Source: Solirubrobacterales bacterium (lineage in GTDB: Bacteria > Actinomycetota > Thermoleophilia > Solirubrobacterales > Solirubrobacteraceae). Taken from it: a stretch of 12,363 nucleotides of DNA. A program made the translations under genes and the position numbers. Location of the stretch: NCBI GenBank assembly GCA_019240015.1, contig JAFAZB010000272.1, positions 1 through 12,363 of the forward strand. The letters are read 5' to 3'. The notes beneath the pieces were generated by a model. The model did not search any database. It saw only the letters and a list, made by a program, of their open reading frames with translations, and was not told where the DNA came from. Of this stretch, positions 11,947 through 12,363 are shown piece by piece (position 1 is the stretch's first letter; each line of letters opens with the position of its first letter).

Positions 11947-12363
11947 GTGTACGCGACGCGGACGCCGACCTTGGGTCCCATCACCGCAGCGACGGAGGAG
12001 CGCACCGCGGGCCGGGAGGCTGCGCCGCTCGTGCTCGAGCGCTACCGGCTTCATCGCCGGCTGGGAGCCGGGGCTTTCGGGACGGTTTGGTTGGCCCGCG
12101 ACGAGCGGCTCGAGCGCGAGGTAGCCGTCAAGCTGGTCCCGCGCGAGCGCGTCAACGAAGGCCGCTTCGAGCGCGAGGCCCGGGCGGCCGCGCGGCTCGC
12201 CCACCCCGGGATCGTCACCCTGTACGAGGCGGCGGTCGACGACGAGGGTGCCTACCTGGTCTCGGAGCTCGTCCGCGGCAAGACGCTGGCTGAGCTGCTG
12301 ACGGCGGGGCGGCTGTCGGACCGGGACATCGTGAGCGTCGGGATCGCGCTGTGCGATGCGCTC
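11947..12363 (+). CDS. Eukaryote-type Ser/Thr protein kinase, N-terminal part (3' partial)
   Basis: The frame is open to the window edge and encodes the N lobe of a Hanks-type (PknB-like) kinase, which phosphorylates Ser/Thr using ATP. With GTG 11947 as start, residues 33-38 read R-Y-R-L-H-R; the glycine-rich loop L-G-A-G-A-F-G-T-V-W is 39-48, the ATP-binding lysine of V-A-V-K is K62, and the helix-C glutamate is E77 in F-E-R-E-A-R. Next come H-P-G-I-V-T-L-Y-E and the hinge region Y-L-V-S-E-L-V-R-G-K-T-L. The catalytic loop and any membrane or sensor domain lie beyond the window. The start is uncertain: GTG 11947 gives a Thr/Ala-rich 32-residue lead-in, whereas GTG 12031 gives M-L-E-R-Y-R-L with GGGAGG 12 nt upstream. 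TTG 11971 is also possible. The previous in-frame stop is at 11830-11832. Divergent from the CARDB-like gene. Confidence 0.9.
   Translation, partial: MYATRTPTLGPITAATEERTAGREAAPLVLERYRLHRRLGAGAFGTVWLARDERLEREVAVKLVPRERVNEGRFEREARAAARLAHPGIVTLYEAAVDDEGAYLVSELVRGKTLAELLTAGRLSDRDIVSVGIALCDAL

Noticed and set aside
11688..12293. 201-codon plus-strand open frame across the CARDB start and the kinase
   Set aside because: The kinase motifs are in a different frame from 11947; this one is low-complexity Arg/Ala/Gly and crosses the divergent promoter region.

Overview
This window looks like the chromosome-origin region of a GC-rich actinobacterium, probably class Thermoleophilia (Solirubrobacterales-like). 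The gene order dnaA(end)-dnaN-recF-DUF721-gyrB-gyrA is the canonical bacterial origin cluster. The lineage guess rests on high GC, many GTG/TTG starts, TANNNT -10 boxes lying almost on start codons, an actinobacterial-type anti-Shine-Dalgarno match, and the accessory genes (DUF2277, an HNH protein, DUF4446, a CARDB-like membrane protein). It is inference, not a database match.

Layout. 1-252: last 83 codons of dnaA (DNA-binding domain IV). 253-382: short AT/pyrimidine-rich spacer with DnaA-box-like cores and three 9-bp tandem units, a candidate part of oriC. 383-2913: dnaN, recF and a DciA-type DUF721 gene, tightly packed with short gaps or a 4-nt overlap and no strong ribosome sites, so probably translationally coupled. 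2914-3062: gyrB promoter and leader with a strong hairpin. 3063-7994: gyrB (TTG start, proteobacterial-type insertion) and gyrA, 9 nt apart. 7995-8301: a 307-bp interval that appears to hold its own small transcription unit: -10 box, a Shine-Dalgarno matching the whole 16S 3' tail, a 14-codon ORF, nested helices and a 14-bp terminator-like hairpin. 8302-8571: DUF2277 gene, apparently leaderless. 8572-8627: convergent gap with a probable shared terminator. 8628-11790 (minus strand): CARDB-like membrane protein, DUF4446 membrane protein, prephenate dehydratase pheA and an HNH endonuclease-like gene, in transcription order from the right. 11791-11946: divergent promoter region. 11947-12363: N-terminal part of a eukaryote-type Ser/Thr kinase cut by the window edge.

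The left two thirds supply replication initiation (DnaA), the sliding clamp (DnaN), gap repair (RecF), a helicase-loading factor (DciA) and DNA gyrase. The right third is unrelated housekeeping or accessory material. The least explained item is the small unit at about 8017-8250. I saw no tRNA, rRNA, mobile element, CRISPR array, intein or disrupted gene.
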